Positions 50,270-58,754 of a stretch of DNA of 64,000 nucleotides are shown one piece after another. Every line of letters begins with the position of its first letter. The first letter of the stretch is position 1. Source of the stretch: CALDTK01 sp965215215 (lineage in GTDB: Bacteria > Bacteroidota > Bacteroidia > Chitinophagales > Saprospiraceae); contig OZ244043.1 in assembly GCA_965215215.1 (NCBI GenBank), positions 248,001 to 312,000 on the forward strand, in the 5' to 3' direction. The position numbers and the translations under genes are program-made. Below the pieces are notes generated by a model. The model was not told the origin of the DNA and did not search any database. It worked only from the letters and a program-made list of their open reading frames with translations.

Positions 50270-51706
50270 ATGCATCAAATCTTACGTGGGCTACTCCTCT
50301 GCTTATCGAGCGCCGTGTTAGCCATTGTCGGTTTTAAGTACTTCGACACGTCAACGGCGCCGGCACCCGCGGTGCCCCAGCCCCAGTTTGTCGGCTATAC
50401 CCCCAGTCCCGTGGGCGGTGTGGCCGGCGGTACGGTCGACCCCGCCCTGTTCTACCCCAACTTCGTGGACGCTTCTACGCGCGTCCGGCCCGCGGTGGTC
50501 AACATCAAGAGCATGGCGGGGAGCAGCATAAACGACATATGGTCGCGCTCGCGCTCGGTGGACGCCTCGAGCGGCTCCGGGGTGATTATCAGCTCGGACG
50601 GTTACATCGTGACCAACAATCACGTGGTGGACGGGGGTACCGACATCGAGGTTACCCTCGACGACCGGCGCGAGTACAACGCCCAACTCATCGGTCGCGA
50701 TCCGAGTACCGACCTCGCCCTGATCAAGATCGATGCGGCGGGCCTGCCGTTCGTGGCCTTCGGGGATTCGGACTCCCTGCGCGTGGGTGAGTGGGTGCTC
50801 GCGGTGGGTAATCCTTTCGATCTACGGAGTACCGTGACCGCGGGCATCGTTTCGGCCAAAGGGCGATCGATCGACATCCTCGACGACCAAAACTCCATCG
50901 AGAGCTTCATCCAAACCGACGCCGCGGTTAACCCCGGCAATTCCGGTGGTGCGCTCGTGAGTACGAGCGGCGAGCTGATGGGCATCAACACCGCCATCAT
51001 CACCCGCTCGGGGCGCTACGAGGGCTACAGCTTCGCCGTGCCCGCGAGCTTAGCGGCCAAGGTGATCGAAGACCTCAAGGAGTTCGGGGCCGTGCAGCGT
51101 GCGCTGCTGGGGGTCAAATTCGATGATGTATCGGTCGACGTCGCCAACGAAGTGGGCTTACCCTCGGCCAACGGCGTGCTGATCGAAGAGGTCTACGACC
51201 GTTCCGGAGCCAAAGATGCCGGACTCGAGTCGGGGGACGTGATCGTGCGCATCGAGGATGTGCCCATTCGTGACGTACCCGCGCTCAAGGAAGTGATCGG
51301 CCGCTTCCGGCCCGGCGCTACCGTTCCCATCTCGTACTTCCGGGACGGCAAGATCTCGACCGTGTTGGTTACGCTCAAAAACAAAACGAACGACGTCAAG
51401 CTCGTTAGCTACGAGTACCAGAGCTTCATGAGCGAGATCGGGTTCGAGCTCCGCGAGCTAACCGGAGACGAGCGCGACCGTCTCGACGTGGACGGGGTGA
51501 AGGTGTATTCCATCTACCTCGGTACCAAGATCGACCGAACGCGGATGGACGTGGACTACATCATCACCAAGGTGAATAGTCAGCGGATTCACTCGATCGA
51601 GGAGTTGGTTAGGATCGTCACCGATACGGACAAAGGGGAAGACGTACTCCTCGAGGGCTACTACGAAAATTTTAACGGCGAGTATTACTACGCCTTCAAG
51701 CGCTAG
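50270..51706 (+). CDS. DegP/HtrA-like periplasmic serine protease (S1C)
   Basis: 478 residues with an N-terminal membrane anchor or signal (residues 5-22). The trypsin-like triad is His118 (VTNNHVV), Asp148 (STDLALI) and Ser225 (NPGNSGGAL). A PDZ domain follows (about 290-365, GVLIEEVYDRSGAKDAGLESGDVIVRIED), and a second partial PDZ-like region ends the protein (about 400-478). It degrades or refolds damaged envelope proteins. The start is ATG 50270. It has its own upstream region and is followed 44 bp later by mccB, a functionally unrelated gene. Confidence 0.93.
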   Translation: MHQILRGLLLCLSSAVLAIVGFKYFDTSTAPAPAVPQPQFVGYTPSPVGGVAGGTVDPALFYPNFVDASTRVRPAVVNIKSMAGSSINDIWSRSRSVDASSGSGVIISSDGYIVTNNHVVDGGTDIEVTLDDRREYNAQLIGRDPSTDLALIKIDAAGLPFVAFGDSDSLRVGEWVLAVGNPFDLRSTVTAGIVSAKGRSIDILDDQNSIESFIQTDAAVNPGNSGGALVSTSGELMGINTAIITRSGRYEGYSFAVPASLAAKVIEDLKEFGAVQRALLGVKFDDVSVDVANEVGLPSANGVLIEEVYDRSGAKDAGLESGDVIVRIEDVPIRDVPALKEVIGRFRPGATVPISYFRDGKISTVLVTLKNKTNDVKLVSYEYQSFMSEIGFELRELTGDERDRLDVDGVKVYSIYLGTKIDRTRMDVDYIITKVNSQRIHSIEELVRIVTDTDKGEDVLLEGYYENFNGEYYYAFKR

Positions 51707-51750
51707 ATCGGGCGGTGCCATATTTACGGCCCCTCGCCCAACCCAGCCGA

Positions 51751-53364
51751 ATGCCTACCGATAACTCGAACGCCGACGTCCAGCAACTCGAAATCGCCCG
51801 CCTCCACCACCGACTCGAAGAAATTCGCCAGGGCGGTGGCCCCGAGAAACTCGCCAAGCAGCACGCCCGCGGTAAGCTGAGCGCCCGAGAGCGCGTGGCC
51901 GAGCTTCTAGACCCCGAAAGCGCGTTCGTCGAGCTCGGTGCCTTCGCGGGCTACGGGATGTACAAGGAGCACGGCGGCTGTCCGGCCGGCGGCGTCGTGA
52001 TCGGCACGGGTCACGTGCGCGGCCGCCTCTGCGTAGTCGTAGCCAACGACGCCACCGTCAAAGCCGGCGCCTGGTTCCCGATCACGGGGAAGAAAACGCT
52101 GCGGGCTCAGGAGATCGCCCTCGAGAACCACCTGCCGATCATCTACCTCGTCGATAGCGCCGGTGTGTACCTGCCGATGCAAGACGAGATCTTCGCCGAC
52201 AAGGAGCATTTCGGTCGTTGCTTCCGCAACAACGCCAAACTCAGTAGCCAGGGCATCCCGCAAATCTCGGCGATCATGGGCTCCTGCGTTGCGGGTGGGG
52301 CGTACCTCCCGATCATGAGCGACGAGAGTCTGATCGTCGAAGGTACCGGCAGCATCTTCCTGGCGGGACCGTACCTCGTGCGGGCCGCCATCGGGGAGGT
52401 CGTAGACCAGGACACCCTGGGGGGAGCCGAAGCCCAAACCGCCATCAGCGGGGTGGTCGACTACAAGTGCGGCGACGACAAAAGCTGCCTGGCGACGATC
52501 CGCGATCTCGTCGATAAGTTCGGGCGCCGCCCCACCGCCGGGCTGGATAGATCGACGAGCCTGGCCCCGGCGGTAGCTAAGGAAGAAATCTACAAGCGTT
52601 TCCCCGCCATCCGGACGAAGCCCTACCCGACCCGCTCCATCCTGGAGTGCATCGTCGATGCCGGTACCTGGACGGAGTACAAGCCGGACTACGGGCGGAC
52701 CCTACTCTGCGGTTACGCACGCGTAGACGGCTGGGCGGTCGGTATCGTGGCCAACAACCGCGAGGTAGTCCGCACCGCGACCGGTGAGATGCAGTTCGGG
52801 GGGGTGATCTACTCGGACAGTGCCGACAAAGCCGCGCGCTTCGTCATGGTCTGCAATCAGAAGAAAGTACCCTTACTTTTCTTGCACGACGTAACGGGGT
52901 TTATGGTCGGCTCGCGAAGCGAGCACGGCGGGATCATCAAGGACGGCGCGAAGCTCGTTACGGCCGTCTCGAACTCGACGGTACCCAAGATTACCGTAGT
53001 CATGGGCAACAGTTACGGCGCCGGCAACTACGCCATGTGCGGCAAGGCTTACGATCCCCGCTTCATCGCCGCCTGGCCGACGGCCAAGATCGCGGTTATG
53101 GGGGGAGGCCAGGCCGCTCAAGTGCTGCTGCAAATCGAGATGTCGAGCAAGCGGGAAGACTTGAGCGCGGAGGCGCAGGCGGAGTTGCTCGATCGCATCA
53201 GCCAGCGCTACGAAGAGCAAACCACCGCTACGTACGCGGCCGCCCGACTGTGGGTAGACGAGATCATCGACCCGGTCGATACGCGCGCCTTCGTTTCCCG
53301 CAGCCTCGAAGCCGCTGACCAGGGCACGATCGAGCCGTTTCGCGTCGGTGTGATCCAAACTTAA
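51751..53364 (+). CDS. Methylcrotonyl-CoA carboxylase beta subunit
   Basis: 537 residues, carboxyltransferase of leucine breakdown (3-methylcrotonyl-CoA to 3-methylglutaconyl-CoA). Differences from PccB point to this specificity: YKEHGGCPAGGVVIGTG, LVDSAGVYLPMQDEIFADKEHFGR, GSCVAGGAYLPIMSDE, and HDVTGFMVGSRSEHGGIIKDGAKLV, then MGNSYGAGNYAMCGKAYDPRF. The ATG at 51751 is preferred to one 36 bp upstream. The partner biotin carboxylase subunit is not in the window. Its 3' end, including the stop, lies in a diverged direct repeat. Confidence 0.9.
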   Translation: MPTDNSNADVQQLEIARLHHRLEEIRQGGGPEKLAKQHARGKLSARERVAELLDPESAFVELGAFAGYGMYKEHGGCPAGGVVIGTGHVRGRLCVVVANDATVKAGAWFPITGKKTLRAQEIALENHLPIIYLVDSAGVYLPMQDEIFADKEHFGRCFRNNAKLSSQGIPQISAIMGSCVAGGAYLPIMSDESLIVEGTGSIFLAGPYLVRAAIGEVVDQDTLGGAEAQTAISGVVDYKCGDDKSCLATIRDLVDKFGRRPTAGLDRSTSLAPAVAKEEIYKRFPAIRTKPYPTRSILECIVDAGTWTEYKPDYGRTLLCGYARVDGWAVGIVANNREVVRTATGEMQFGGVIYSDSADKAARFVMVCNQKKVPLLFLHDVTGFMVGSRSEHGGIIKDGAKLVTAVSNSTVPKITVVMGNSYGAGNYAMCGKAYDPRFIAAWPTAKIAVMGGGQAAQVLLQIEMSSKREDLSAEAQAELLDRISQRYEEQTTATYAAARLWVDEIIDPVDTRAFVSRSLEAADQGTIEPFRVGVIQT

Positions 53365-53459
53365 GCACCCGTGGGGCTCGTAGCCCCTGGGGGAATTGAA
53401 CCCCCGTTCCCAGCAGTGTGATCCGAACTTAGGCGCCCGCGGGGCTGCGCGCCGCTGGG
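53348..53459. repeat. Diverged 44-bp direct repeat flanking a tRNA T-arm-like hairpin
   Basis: 53348-53391 and 53416-53459 align over 44 bases with 9 differences (offset 68). The first copy carries the mccB stop; the second carries the stop of the convergent EI24 gene. Between them GGGGG-AATTGAA-CCCCC (53389-53405) reads on the minus strand as a tRNA T-arm (5-bp stem, TTCAATT loop) followed by AGGGGCT and A. The first copy also holds GGGGCT-cgt-AGCCCC (53373-53387). Confidence 0.6.
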
Positions 53460-54187
53460 CGAGCGCCCGCCGTCGCGACCTCGTCGGTCGCGGATTGCCG
53501 AGCGAATGCCCAGGCCGCGGCGGCGGCCGACCAGGCGGGTGCAACGAGGAAACCGACTCCGGTTAGCAGGAGGAGCACGAACCCCGCACCGGAACCGAGG
53601 GCCAGTCCGCGGTGCCCCCGAATGTACGCGCGTGCCTGACGGTAGTCGAGGGCACGCTCCATGCCGTAGTCGAGGAGCCCGGCTCCGGCGAAGTAGGATT
53701 GCACCAGCAGCAGCACGACCGTCGCCGCGAGGTTGAGTACGGGTACGAAGGCCAGGAGCGCGAGGGGGATCGTCCAGAGCAACTCGCTCACGAGTAGTTT
53801 GAGGTTTAGCCGCAAGCTTCTACGAAGTAGCGCACCGCCGCTCAGGGGGGGGTGATGCGCTGGGGGCAAGCCCCTCGTTTTACGGAAGTGGTCTTCCACG
53901 CGGGCCGCGACGGTACCCATCCACGGGGAAGCTAGCACGAGCACGATGTGCTTGAAGAAGAGAAGGCCGCCCGCCGCCGTGAGGCCGACGGCTATCGCGT
54001 AACGGACCCACCCCCAGGCGTTATCCGGGTTGAGCCAGGCGAACAGCGCAACGCAACCGGCGAGGAGCCCGAGGGCAACGCCGACGGATATGGCCGCGGT
54101 GAGCACGAGGTAGCGCCAGAGCCCGAGCTTCGCGAAAAGTGGAATCACCACCGCGTAGCCGCTAAGACCCGTAGCGAAACCCTTCAC
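53429..54187 (-). CDS. EI24 domain (CysZ-like) membrane protein
   Basis: 252 residues with four to six membrane helices. The N-terminus KGFATGLSGYAVVIPLFAKLGLWRY and the segments LALLAFVPVLNLAATVVLLLVQSYFAGAGLLDYGMERALDYRQARAYIRGHRGLALGSG match the EI24/CysZ family; in E. coli, CysZ is a sulfate channel. The function in this phylum is not shown. A GTG at 54185-54187 is the likely start; it lies 3 bp after the otsAB stop, so the two are co-transcribed. The end overlaps the direct repeat. Confidence 0.82.
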   Translation of the reverse strand: MKGFATGLSGYAVVIPLFAKLGLWRYLVLTAAISVGVALGLLAGCVALFAWLNPDNAWGWVRYAIAVGLTAAGGLLFFKHIVLVLASPWMGTVAARVEDHFRKTRGLPPAHHPPLSGGALLRRSLRLNLKLLVSELLWTIPLALLAFVPVLNLAATVVLLLVQSYFAGAGLLDYGMERALDYRQARAYIRGHRGLALGSGAGFVLLLLTGVGFLVAPAWSAAAAAWAFARQSATDEVATAGARPAARSPAGA

Positions 54188-54190
54188 AAC

Positions 54191-56374
54191 CTAAGTCGTA
54201 GCGGCGGCCAGCTGCGTGAGGAGCTCGCGCACATCGTTGACGGTATCGACCTGGTAGCGCGCCGCGGTACCCCCGCTGCCCACCTTGATGGTGTAGGCGC
54301 CCTCCGGCATCGCCTTGAAGGTATCCTCGTCGGTGTGATCATCGCCGAGCGTGATCGCGAAATCGTACTCGCGCTCCGCGATCCACGTGGCGGCGGCCTT
54401 GCCCTTATTCACGCCCGAGTTTTTGATCTCCACGACCTTATGACCCTCGAGCACCTGCAGATCGAGGTTCGAGGTCAAGTAGCTAAGCACCTCCCGGAAC
54501 TCGCGTACGCGCTTGGCGCCCAAATCCTTATCCGCCTTGCGGTAGTGCCAGGCCAGCGAGTAGTCCTTTTCCTCGACGAAGCTACCCGGGGTGCGCTCCA
54601 CCATGTCGTCGAGGACTTCCGTGACCCGGGCTTTCCACTCGCCGGACATGCCGGGGGCCTGCGACCACTGGCCGCTGTGGCGGCGCCAGACCCCGTGCTC
54701 GGCGGCCATGTCGGTGTCGAGGTGCCCGAGCCAGGCTTCGAGGGTCGTGCGATCCCGTCCGGAGTTGACCACCATGAAGCTACCCTCGGTTGCGGCGAGG
54801 TCTTCGAGGAGCTTCAGCAGCTCCGCGTCGGGCTTGACCGCCTGCGGATCCGTGTTAAAACCCATGAGCGTGCCGTCGTAGTCGAGCATCAGCAGCCTGG
54901 ACTTAGCTCGCTTGTAATCGGTAACCATCTGCTCCATCACTTCGGGAGTCACGCGCTTGGCGTGGTGGGTAGTTGCTTTCACATTCAATCTTCTGAGGTC
55001 TTTCATAAATGCCTCCGCCCAGTTGCTCACGTTGTACTTGCGGAGGCGCTCCTGCATGGCGGTAAGCCGCTTGGCCTGCTGGTGTTGCGGCATCGAGAGC
55101 GCGCGGTCCAGTGCGGCGACGATGTCGTCGCTATCCTGGGGATTGACGATGATGGCGTCGGTGAGTTCGTTGGCGGCACCGGCCATCTCGGAGAGGATGA
55201 GTACGCCGCAGGGCTCGCGTTCTTTGGAGGCGATAAACTCTTTGGCTACGAGGTTCATCCCGTCGCGCAGAGGCGTGATCAGGGCGATGTCGGCGCGCTG
55301 GTACAGTGCGTTGAGGGCGCCGAAAGTTAGGCTACGGTAGAAGTAGAGGATCGGCGTCCAATCGAACGTACCGTAGAGCCCGTTGATCTCACCGACCAAC
55401 GTTTCTACCTCGTGCTTGAGCTCCTGGTACTGATCTACGCTGTCGCGCGAGGGCACCACTAGGCTCACGAACGAAACCTGCCGATTGTACTCGGGGTGAC
55501 TGGCTAGAAACTTGCCGATGGCGTGGATCCGCTGCGGGATACCCTTGGTGTAATCGAGCCGGTCGACGCTGATGACCAAGCGCCGGCCGCTGGCCAGCGT
55601 CTTGATCGCTTTCACGCCCTCGTCTTCCGGGTCGGGATCGAAGTGCGCGTACTTGTCGTAGTCGATCCCCATCGGGTAGACGTCCACGTTGACCTCACGG
55701 CCGTCGACCGACATACGACCGAAGGAGTGCTCGAAACCGGCGATCCGGTAGGCGGCACTCAGGAAGTGCCGCATGTAGCCGAAGGTGTGAAAGCCGAGTA
55801 GATCGGCTCCGAGCATGCCCTGCAGGAGTTCTTCGCGCCAGGGGAGGATGCGGAAGATCTCGTAGCTCGGGAAGGGGATGTGGAGGAAAAACCCGATGGA
55901 GGCCTTGGGCTTCGCGGCGCGGATTAGCCCGGGGAGCAGCAACAGTTGGTAGTCGTGCACCCAGACCGTATCGCCCTCCTCCATCAGCGGCACCACCGCA
56001 TCCGCAAACTTTCGGTTTACGGCCTGGTAGGCGTGCCAGTAGGCGTCGTGCGTGTAGTCCGTATACTGAGTGAAGTAGTGGAAGTGCGGCCAGATCACCT
56101 TGTTCGAGAAGCCCCCGTAGTAGAGCGCTATATCGTCTGGGGTGAGGAACACCGGTACCAGTCCGTCCTCGGCGAGGTCTTTGCGCACCGCCGCGCGCTC
56201 CCATTCGTCGTTGATGGCTTTGCCGGGCCAACCGACCCACTTGCGCTCGAGGGATTCGTCGAGCGAATTGAGACCGGTGGCCAGGCCACCCGCGCTCGGA
56301 AAGTAGATGAGACCTCCGTCTTTACGGTCGATGGTGACCGGCAATCGATTGGAGACGATGATGAGCTTACCCAT
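54191..56374 (-). CDS. otsAB: Bifunctional trehalose-6-phosphate synthase/phosphatase
   Basis: 727 residues fusing both steps of trehalose synthesis. The N-terminal GT20 part (1-~470) has IIVSNRLPVTIDRKDGG, WVHDYQLLLLPGLIR, GFFLHIPFPSYEIF, VDRLDYTKGIPQRIHA and RDGMNLVAKEFIAS. The C-terminal HAD phosphatase begins with LLMLDYDGTLMGFN (nucleophile Asp498, acid Asp500) and has GDDHTDEDTFKAM near the end. Trehalose is an osmolyte and drying protectant, in line with the MscS and LEA-like genes. It starts at ATG 56372-56374 and is followed by the EI24 gene. Confidence 0.95.
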   Translation of the reverse strand: MGKLIIVSNRLPVTIDRKDGGLIYFPSAGGLATGLNSLDESLERKWVGWPGKAINDEWERAAVRKDLAEDGLVPVFLTPDDIALYYGGFSNKVIWPHFHYFTQYTDYTHDAYWHAYQAVNRKFADAVVPLMEEGDTVWVHDYQLLLLPGLIRAAKPKASIGFFLHIPFPSYEIFRILPWREELLQGMLGADLLGFHTFGYMRHFLSAAYRIAGFEHSFGRMSVDGREVNVDVYPMGIDYDKYAHFDPDPEDEGVKAIKTLASGRRLVISVDRLDYTKGIPQRIHAIGKFLASHPEYNRQVSFVSLVVPSRDSVDQYQELKHEVETLVGEINGLYGTFDWTPILYFYRSLTFGALNALYQRADIALITPLRDGMNLVAKEFIASKEREPCGVLILSEMAGAANELTDAIIVNPQDSDDIVAALDRALSMPQHQQAKRLTAMQERLRKYNVSNWAEAFMKDLRRLNVKATTHHAKRVTPEVMEQMVTDYKRAKSRLLMLDYDGTLMGFNTDPQAVKPDAELLKLLEDLAATEGSFMVVNSGRDRTTLEAWLGHLDTDMAAEHGVWRRHSGQWSQAPGMSGEWKARVTEVLDDMVERTPGSFVEEKDYSLAWHYRKADKDLGAKRVREFREVLSYLTSNLDLQVLEGHKVVEIKNSGVNKGKAAATWIAEREYDFAITLGDDHTDEDTFKAMPEGAYTIKVGSGGTAARYQVDTVNDVRELLTQLAAATT

Positions 56375-56401
56375 GTGGCCTACGTGTTTTCGCGCAAGCG
56401 C

Positions 56402-57799
56402 CTAGGTGGAGGCAGGCTTCCTTACCCGTTTGGTTTTAAATAGATTGACTATCTCCTTTTCCGTCATGAACTCGAGGTCGTCGAAGGTCCGCGTAACGAA
56501 CTTCTTGATGTCCTGGTAGTCGCGCCCACGCTTGTCGGTGTAGCGGCGGATGAGCTGCTTCACGTAGGCGAGTGAGTGGGTGCGAAGTTCCTGCTTGAAG
56601 GATTCACTACCGAAGATGGTAATGTAAACGGCGAAGAGCTTAGTGATGTCGAAGAAGTCGGTGTAATTCTCGACATCGAGGTTCTTGATGTGGGCTCGGA
56701 AGTACCCGAGTGTCGCCTGTCGCACGCAGCTCAGCTCCGTAGAGCGTCCGTCGCGCTCGCTCACGTACACCCGCACCGCATCCTGGGTTCCCAAATCCGC
56801 GATGCCGGTATCGTGGAGCCGTTCGATCAGCTGGTAGTACTTCGCCACCTTGTCGTCGCGGTTGGTGCCGATACGCTTGGCCATGCGTCGGTCGGCCTCC
56901 TCGTTTACCTCGGCGCGCTCGTCGTGGTAGAGCCCGTTGAGCAGGTCGAAAAAACGGTCCGAGTAACCTGTTTCGTCCTGCTCGCGGAGCTCGCGCAGGC
57001 GATCGGCGATCACCGGTTCGGCGCCGTCGGGCAACTCGACGAAGATACCGAGTAAGGTCACGAGGCGTTCGTAGAGCGGATCCCCGAGGAGCGCGTCGTT
57101 GCCGAGGAATCGGGTGATGGGCTCGACGAGCGAGGCGTTGTCGAGCCCGTGCTTAACCCGGTAGAGAATGAAGTTTTCGAGGTCGAGCGCGTGGAGACCG
57201 AGTTCCTCTCCGTCGGCGGGGAAGGCGGCGGTGGCGTAGTTGTCGCGTGCGAACTGCCGTCCGTAGCGCTTGTACTGCTCGAAGCGTTGTTCCGCGGTAC
57301 GGATCGAGCGGTCGTTGTGGTTCTCGAAGAAGTTACGGACTCGCTTATTCGCGATGTCGTTGATCAGCTTGGTAGACCAGACGGCGGTGCTTAGGGCGAA
57401 GGCCGTGGTTAGGCCCTGACCGATGCGCTTTTGTAGCTCGTCGAACGCATTGCTCTCGGCGACGGCGAGCAGCACCTTGCGCAGGTGCTCCCCCGGCCGC
57501 TCGTACTGCCCGCGCTCGTTGAGGCGCGGCCGCAGTGTGGTGTAACCCAACAGGCGCGGCAAGAACAGGCCTTCGAACCCGGAGTCGAGTAAGATATTTT
57601 CGAGGGCCTCGAGCTGTAGCGGGTTATCGTCGGCTACCTCGGCGTACAGGTTGGCGATGTGCGGCTCGTACCCCTCCTTGATCGTGGCGTAATCGTCGGG
57701 CTCTTCGCTCTCCAAGTAGGTCGTTAAAGCCTCGCTATCCTGAATGGCGGCTCTGATGTCTTCGGCGCGCTGGGCGTAGTCGAGATTCAATTCTTGCAT
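56402..57799 (-). CDS. Conserved-looking 465-residue protein, unknown
   Basis: From the ATG at 57797-57799 (MQELNLDYAQRAEDIRAAIQ). I do not recognise a family. It has no signal or membrane segment and is strongly helical and charged, with Tyr-rich segments (RTAEQRFEQYKRYGRQFARDNYATAAF) and a C-terminal basic part (KFVTRTFDDLEFMTEKEIVNLFKTKRVRK). An open frame runs upstream into the terminator, but relatives of the upstream residues are not expected. It lies between otsAB (27 bp downstream) and rpsP, behind the rpsP terminator, so it probably has its own promoter. Confidence 0.6.
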   Translation of the reverse strand: MQELNLDYAQRAEDIRAAIQDSEALTTYLESEEPDDYATIKEGYEPHIANLYAEVADDNPLQLEALENILLDSGFEGLFLPRLLGYTTLRPRLNERGQYERPGEHLRKVLLAVAESNAFDELQKRIGQGLTTAFALSTAVWSTKLINDIANKRVRNFFENHNDRSIRTAEQRFEQYKRYGRQFARDNYATAAFPADGEELGLHALDLENFILYRVKHGLDNASLVEPITRFLGNDALLGDPLYERLVTLLGIFVELPDGAEPVIADRLRELREQDETGYSDRFFDLLNGLYHDERAEVNEEADRRMAKRIGTNRDDKVAKYYQLIERLHDTGIADLGTQDAVRVYVSERDGRSTELSCVRQATLGYFRAHIKNLDVENYTDFFDITKLFAVYITIFGSESFKQELRTHSLAYVKQLIRRYTDKRGRDYQDIKKFVTRTFDDLEFMTEKEIVNLFKTKRVRKPAST

Positions 57800-57833
57800 A
57801 ACGGGGGTGTCGCTGGGTAGGGAATGAAGGATA

Positions 57834-57871
57834 CAAAAAGCCTGGTAGCCCCTCACGGGACTACCAGGCTT
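57834..57871 (-). terminator. Rho-independent terminator of rpsP
   Basis: AAGCCTGGTAG (57871-57861, minus) pairs perfectly over 11 bp with CTACCAGGCTT (57848-57838, minus), followed by TTTTGT. It lies 47 bp beyond the rpsP stop. Confidence 0.85.
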
Positions 57872-57917
57872 AAGGTCCCGGTGGGGCGTCGCCTCGCGGA
57901 GACGCCGGGCTAATTTA

Positions 57918-58640
57918 CTACGCTTGCTCGGGTTTGCCGGCCTCTTCTGTAGCGGCTTCAGCATTTGCCTCGGCGGTGGCCGTGTCGGCCGCGCTCACGA
58001 GGTCTGGCTCGCCGGACTGTACGGATTCAGCGGCGTTGGTCGCGACGGGGGAGTCCGCAGCTGCGGCTTCCGTCACTTTTTCCGCAACGACCTCACTCGC
58101 CGTAGGAGCAGTAGCGTCTCCGCCGCCCGTTTCGGCGACCGGTTCGGTATCATCGGCGGCGGCGGCAGCGGCCTCCTCGGCCTCCTTCGCGGCCATCGAG
58201 AAGTCGGGCTCGGGCTCCGGCTCGGGCACATCGGGCTTGACGCCGGCGATGTCTTTGTTGCGTTGACGCTTTTCGGCGGCCGTCTCGGCGAAACGCTCGG
58301 CGAATCCGGCTTCCTTTTTCTCGACGTACTCCCCGTACCGCTTGTCGGCCTCTTCCTGCGTAAAGGCGCCCTTAGCGACTCCACGGTGCAGGTGCTTGCG
58401 GAACATGACCCCCTTGGCGCGCAGGATAGCACGAACCGTGTCGGTGGGCTGGGCGCCTTTGAGCAACCAGTCGAAGGCGAGGTCGCGATCGAGGTCGATC
58501 GTGGCGGGCTTCGTCATCGGGTTGTAGGTACCAACCTTCTCGATGAAGCGGCCGTCGCGCGGACTGCGCGCGTCGGCGATCACGATGTGGTAGAAGGGCT
58601 GTTTTCGCCGCCCGCGGCGTTGAAGTCTAATTTTGACCAT
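57918..58640 (-). CDS. rpsP: 30S ribosomal protein S16 with a long acidic C-terminal extension
   Basis: 240 residues; normal S16 is about 80-90. The N-terminal core, MVKIRLQRRGRRKQPFYHIVIADARSPRDGRFIEKVGTYNPM up to LRAKGVMFRKHL, is standard. From about residue 90 come a charged helix and then a low-complexity Ala/Glu/Thr-rich tail (about 145-240). Bacteroidota S16 proteins often carry extra C-terminal segments, but this tail exceeds the core. Its role is unknown. It starts at ATG 58638-58640. rimM, trmD and rplS, frequent neighbours, are absent. A strong terminator follows. Confidence 0.93.
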   Translation of the reverse strand: MVKIRLQRRGRRKQPFYHIVIADARSPRDGRFIEKVGTYNPMTKPATIDLDRDLAFDWLLKGAQPTDTVRAILRAKGVMFRKHLHRGVAKGAFTQEEADKRYGEYVEKKEAGFAERFAETAAEKRQRNKDIAGVKPDVPEPEPEPDFSMAAKEAEEAAAAAADDTEPVAETGGGDATAPTASEVVAEKVTEAAAADSPVATNAAESVQSGEPDLVSAADTATAEANAEAATEEAGKPEQA

Positions 58641-58656
58641 GGGGTCGTAGTTTCTA

Positions 58657-58701
58657 TGGGTTAACCATACCCGGCCAGTGGGATAAACCCGGGCCGGGGT
58701 T
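58657..58701. promoter_or_regulatory. Palindromic leader region of rpsP
   Basis: The region ahead of rpsP holds two symmetric elements: a GGTTAACC-centred palindrome (about 58657-58671) and a near-palindrome, TAACCCCGG-CCCGGGTTTA (minus, about 58701-58683). A TACATTCG promoter-like element lies further upstream (minus, about 58717-58710). These could be leader structures for control of the ribosomal gene. Confidence 0.3.
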
Positions 58702-58754
58702 ACTTAAAGCGTGCGAATGTAACCGTTCGGGCGGCAAGTAGATCGCACATCCGC

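Noticed and set aside
53381..53446. Full tRNA gene on the minus strand
   Set aside because: Only the T-arm and an acceptor-like tail fit; no anticodon arm or D-arm can be formed at proper spacing.
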